Origin: Thermocrinis jamiesonii
Lineage (GTDB): Bacteria > Aquificota > Aquificia > Aquificales > Aquificaceae
Reading direction: 5' to 3'
DNA: 64,000 nucleotides
Assembly (NCBI RefSeq): GCF_000702425.1
Contig: NZ_JNIE01000002.1
Location: forward strand, 248,001-312,000
Within the stretch, counting starts at the first letter, position 1; every line of letters starts with the position of its first letter. The position numbers and the translations under genes were made by a program. The notes under the pieces were generated by a model. The model worked only from the letters and a program-made list of their open reading frames with translations, was not told the origin of the DNA and made no database searches. Positions 61,744-64,000 of the stretch are shown piece by piece.

Positions 61744-62344
61744 GTCCGAGGGCCTGGAAAGAAGAATTTAAAAGAAGGGAAAAGACACATACCCAAAGGG
61801 TAGCATTATACCAGAATTTCATAGGATAAACCCTGAGTAGCATGTCCTGGTCAAAAAACCTCCATGAATGTGGGTCAAAAAAGAAGTTGTGGAAAACCTC
61901 AAAGAGTAAGTCGTAGTTTAAAAGAGAAAACACCAGAACGAAAATTACCAAAATCTCCGTAAGAAGCGCGCCAGAAAAGAGGACAAGCCCCATTTTCTTT
62001 TTATCCCTTAGGCTGAAAAAAAGGAAAAGCCAAAGGGGAAGACCAAAGTAAAGAACCTTGAATATCACAGAAAGCAGTCTCTTAACATCCTGCATGTGCT
62101 TTATTTCCTTCTCCCTAAATAGTCCAGAGCTTATAAACTCTTCCATACCTTTATCGGAAAGAACGGACCTAAGCCCCAGCTTGGCTATTTCAAGTCTTCT
62201 TTCTTGGTCCATCCCCCATCTGTCTGGTGGAAGGTTTCCAAACCTGTAGTTTAGCTCTACAAAAAACTCAGTAAAGGCAAGCCTGACGCACAAAAAGATT
62301 AAAAGAAAGGGAAAGAAAAAGGACAGAGCTATTACTCTCTTCAT
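61718..62344 (-). CDS. DUF1461/TIGR01906 membrane protein, Lit-like
   Basis: A 208-residue protein with four helices: N-terminal, ~residues 90-112, 120-143 and C-terminal. After helix 3 it has FEVFHNFFFDPHSWRFF, then VYPMKFWYNATLW. This FHxxFF...W...P.xFW pattern is that of DUF1461 proteins such as Lit, the lipoprotein intramolecular transacylase, whose catalytic His is in this loop (His152 here). Lit makes lyso-form lipoproteins in low-GC Gram-positives. Whether this homologue does the same in a diderm is not known. Overlaps the cytochrome gene by 4 bp. Confidence 0.68.
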   Translation of the reverse strand: MKRVIALSFFFPFLLIFLCVRLAFTEFFVELNYRFGNLPPDRWGMDQERRLEIAKLGLRSVLSDKGMEEFISSGLFREKEIKHMQDVKRLLSVIFKVLYFGLPLWLFLFFSLRDKKKMGLVLFSGALLTEILVIFVLVFSLLNYDLLFEVFHNFFFDPHSWRFFDQDMLLRVYPMKFWYNATLWVCVFSLLLNSSFQALGLILWKKVS

Positions 62345-63309
62345 TTGTAGCCTTTTATTTGAGTTTGTCCAGCATGGCAGGCTACACAGGACTTTTCGTT
62401 CCCTACTACCTTTACCAAACCAAAGGCTTCTGCTATTCTTTGATGCTTTGCGTGTATTTCTTCCACAGGCTTAAACTTTCTTACCTGAGGTATGCCTATG
62501 CCTTGGTGACACTGATAACAGGTGAACATAGCCTCTTTCCAAAGTTCTACCGCTTTATCCTTGTTTCTTTCTTCCAGTGCCTTTGGTAGCTCTACGTAAA
62601 GAATGGCGTTTCTTTTCTTGACTACAGCCTTTAGCTCATCAGGCCATTGGGCTATCATAGGTCCAGCCAAAGCCATGTTTTTGCCACAGGCAGAAAGCCC
62701 CATGGGACTCCTAACAAGCCTTAGAGCAGTATCAAATTCTCCCTTTTCTATGTGGCCTCTAAGGGCTACAAAGGAAAAGAAAGTCCTGTATGCTCCAGCT
62801 TTGAAGTTTAGTCTAACGTCCGCAAGGTATTTGATAGCCTGCAGGACCTGTTCTTTATTTTGCCCACCCACTATCAACATTTTCTTTTCGTCTTTTTCCA
62901 CTAACTTTATGGTTGGCTTTTCAAAGCTAAGCCCAAGCTCTTTAACTATGTCGTTGTTTGTTCCAACCACTATGATGTTCTTCCACTGCACGTTTTTTAG
63001 CTGTTTGTCGCTTACCAAAAGAGGTGGAATTTTGGACTGCTTTACCTCTTCCGCCCCAAAGCCTATGTCCTCTACCCATTGACCAAGATAAAAGGCTATT
63101 TTCCCTGCTTGAGCTACCACATCTGTGTCTTCATTCACTCCATATACAATCAGCACGTTTGGAACTGCTACATCTTTTAGCATTGCAGGGGTGCCAGTCC
63201 ATACTTCCGAATAGCTCACGTAAGGGAAAATCCTATCCGCAAACTTTGGTTCAATAACAGGTTGGGCAAAGGCTGGAACCATAGGTAAAAGGATCAAAAA
63301 CCTCCTCAT
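62341..63309 (-). CDS. Exported diheme c-type cytochrome
   Basis: A 322-residue protein with signal peptide RRFLILLPMVPAFAQ. The N-terminal ~170 residues form an alpha/beta domain (VLIVYGVNEDTDVVAQAGKI, NIIVVGTNNDIVKELG) resembling S-layer-associated or cellulose-synthase-B-like domains. The C-terminal part has two heme motifs, CYQCH and CVACH, and a long helical segment between the domains. It is periplasmic and could carry electrons in sulfur or hydrogen oxidation; the partner is unknown. GGGAGGT precedes the ATG. Cotranscribed with the Lit-like gene. Confidence 0.82.
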   Translation of the reverse strand: MRRFLILLPMVPAFAQPVIEPKFADRIFPYVSYSEVWTGTPAMLKDVAVPNVLIVYGVNEDTDVVAQAGKIAFYLGQWVEDIGFGAEEVKQSKIPPLLVSDKQLKNVQWKNIIVVGTNNDIVKELGLSFEKPTIKLVEKDEKKMLIVGGQNKEQVLQAIKYLADVRLNFKAGAYRTFFSFVALRGHIEKGEFDTALRLVRSPMGLSACGKNMALAGPMIAQWPDELKAVVKKRNAILYVELPKALEERNKDKAVELWKEAMFTCYQCHQGIGIPQVRKFKPVEEIHAKHQRIAEAFGLVKVVGNEKSCVACHAGQTQIKGYK

Positions 63310-63332
63310 AGCTTAACCTCCCCCCTTGTATT

Positions 63333-63860
63333 TTAATTGCCATTTAAGTATTCTTCAACTTTTTTCCACTGGCTCCAACCTTTAACATAGACGTCCTCTA
63401 TTTTTTTAATGTTTAGCTTTCTAAGTTTTTTGTATTCTGCTAAGTCTTCTAAAAATCTCCTTAAGTGCTCTTCTGTGTCAAAGTAGAGTAAGTCTTTTCC
63501 TTCTCTGGCTACGCAGTATTGATCTTCTTTTTTTACAAAACCCATACAAACTGGACACCTAACCTTTTCTGGTGGTTTGGGAAGTCTCCGCCTCTCTTCC
63601 CTCTTTTCCATAAAGGCGTGGAAAGCCAAAGCTAATATAAACACAGCAAAAACACCCTCTATCGCAAAGGACTGAAGGGCAGAAATCCTTCCGCTCAAAA
63701 AACCAAACAAAGAAAAAAGAATGCCAGAGGTGGTGATTCCTGCGGTAATGAACACGTATTTAAGAGCTATACCTTTGAAGATAAAAAGGATTACCATAAG
63801 AAAACCAAAGACCTCAAAGAGCCTTGAAGCAAATATCAAAAGATGACCGACTTCACTCAT
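63333..63860 (-). CDS. Membrane protein with Cys-rich YHS/NosL-like tail, 175 aa
   Basis: Three membrane segments in the first ~85 residues, then a cytoplasmic-looking tail. The tail has CPVCMGFVKKEDQYC and LLYFDTEEHLRRFLEDL, the pattern of small metal-binding domains of the YHS/TRASH/NosL kind (CxxC, then a YF...HxxxFL stretch). I do not recognise the full-length family. It sits 23 bp before the cytochrome gene and overlaps the upstream gene in an ATGA, so it belongs to the same operon and may serve metal or redox handling. Confidence 0.65.
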   Translation of the reverse strand: MSEVGHLLIFASRLFEVFGFLMVILFIFKGIALKYVFITAGITTSGILFSLFGFLSGRISALQSFAIEGVFAVFILALAFHAFMEKREERRRLPKPPEKVRCPVCMGFVKKEDQYCVAREGKDLLYFDTEEHLRRFLEDLAEYKKLRKLNIKKIEDVYVKGWSQWKKVEEYLNGN

Positions 63861-64000
63861 CGGTTTTCCTTTGGTAGTTCTGTAGGCTTAAATAAAGGAA
63901 GTTTTCTTATATTTTTGAGCCTGTACATGAAATACTCCCTATTTTTCTCTGAAAGAGCCATACCAAGAAGTCCAGTTAGAAAACTGGCAAGAACAAAAAG
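63857..64000 (-). CDS. Membrane protein, C-terminal fragment
   Basis: The last 47 codons of a minus-strand gene that begins beyond the right edge. It reads a hydrophobic segment (LFVLASFLTGLLGMALS) and then a basic tail ending PTELPKENR. The TGA stop overlaps the ATG of the following gene. Too little is present for a family call; it is likely part of the same operon as the cytochrome. Confidence 0.6.
   Translation of the reverse strand, partial: LFVLASFLTGLLGMALSEKNREYFMYRLKNIRKLPLFKPTELPKENR

Overview
The window looks like a chromosome segment from a thermophilic, chemolithoautotrophic member of the Aquificales (Hydrogenobacter / Thermocrinis / Aquifex type). Markers read from the proteins: a metal-independent phosphoserine phosphatase closely resembling Hydrogenobacter thermophilus PspA, an archaeal-type S-adenosylmethionine synthetase, a Trm1 tRNA dimethyltransferase (rare in bacteria but known in Aquifex), an orphan atpD outside any F1Fo operon, a flavocytochrome c sulfide dehydrogenase flavoprotein, a two-subunit-type biotin carboxylase and Lys/Glu-rich proteins. 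Genes are very tightly packed. ATGA and TGATG overlaps are the rule, many convergent pairs overlap at their stops, and no intergenic gap exceeds about 160 bp. I see no tRNA, rRNA, CRISPR array or intact insertion sequence.

Region 1 (1-14.5 kb): the end of a MurJ-type flippase, a HEPN/MNT toxin-antitoxin pair, then a surface-polysaccharide cluster. It holds four glycosyltransferases, an FkbM and three other methyltransferases, an AsnB-type amidotransferase, a polysaccharide deacetylase, a TviB/WbpA-type UDP-N-acetylhexosamine dehydrogenase and a membrane protein carrying a Gln/Pro microsatellite. Two of the glycosyltransferase genes share a 596-bp block at about 96 percent identity. Parts of the cluster are more AT-rich than the rest.

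Region 2 (14.6-25.7 kb): a long minus-strand run hisD-lipoprotein-lgt-orf78-hemE-trm1-orf151-atpD-rph, then archaeal-type AdoMet synthetase (+) facing pncB-acpS-archaemetzincin (-). Region 3 (25.8-34 kb): a plus-strand run ino1-aminotransferase-pspA-TPR protein-tolQ/tolR-like-ydcF-murG, linking inositol and serine synthesis with envelope functions. Region 4 (33.9-42.6 kb): lipoate ligase-like, bioB and atpI-like genes (-), a cupin, a sulfide dehydrogenase locus (FCSD, Rieske protein and a gutted second FCSD gene), rpmI, fliA, a CopA-type ATPase and a permease. Region 5 (42.7-47.8 kb): a conservon-like signalling trio (roadblock, DUF4388, small GTPase), argC-rpsI-rplM and bioD-sppA. Region 6 (47.8-64 kb): uvrC, thiC, a biotin carboxylase, a lipoprotein, DUF3501 and rubrerythrin, queA, a GT39 transferase, guaB, an SDR, a membrane/GGDEF-EAL protein split at an A10 tract, a Lit-like (DUF1461) protein, a diheme cytochrome c and membrane proteins running off the end.

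The observations I rate highest are the conservon-like trio, the A10 frameshift between the membrane sensor and the GGDEF-EAL half, the internally deleted FCSD gene beside an intact one, the in-frame Gln/Pro microsatellite, the glycosyltransferase gene conversion, and a recurring pattern of -10-like hexamers 6-9 nt from start codons that lack a ribosome binding site, which suggests leaderless mRNAs.
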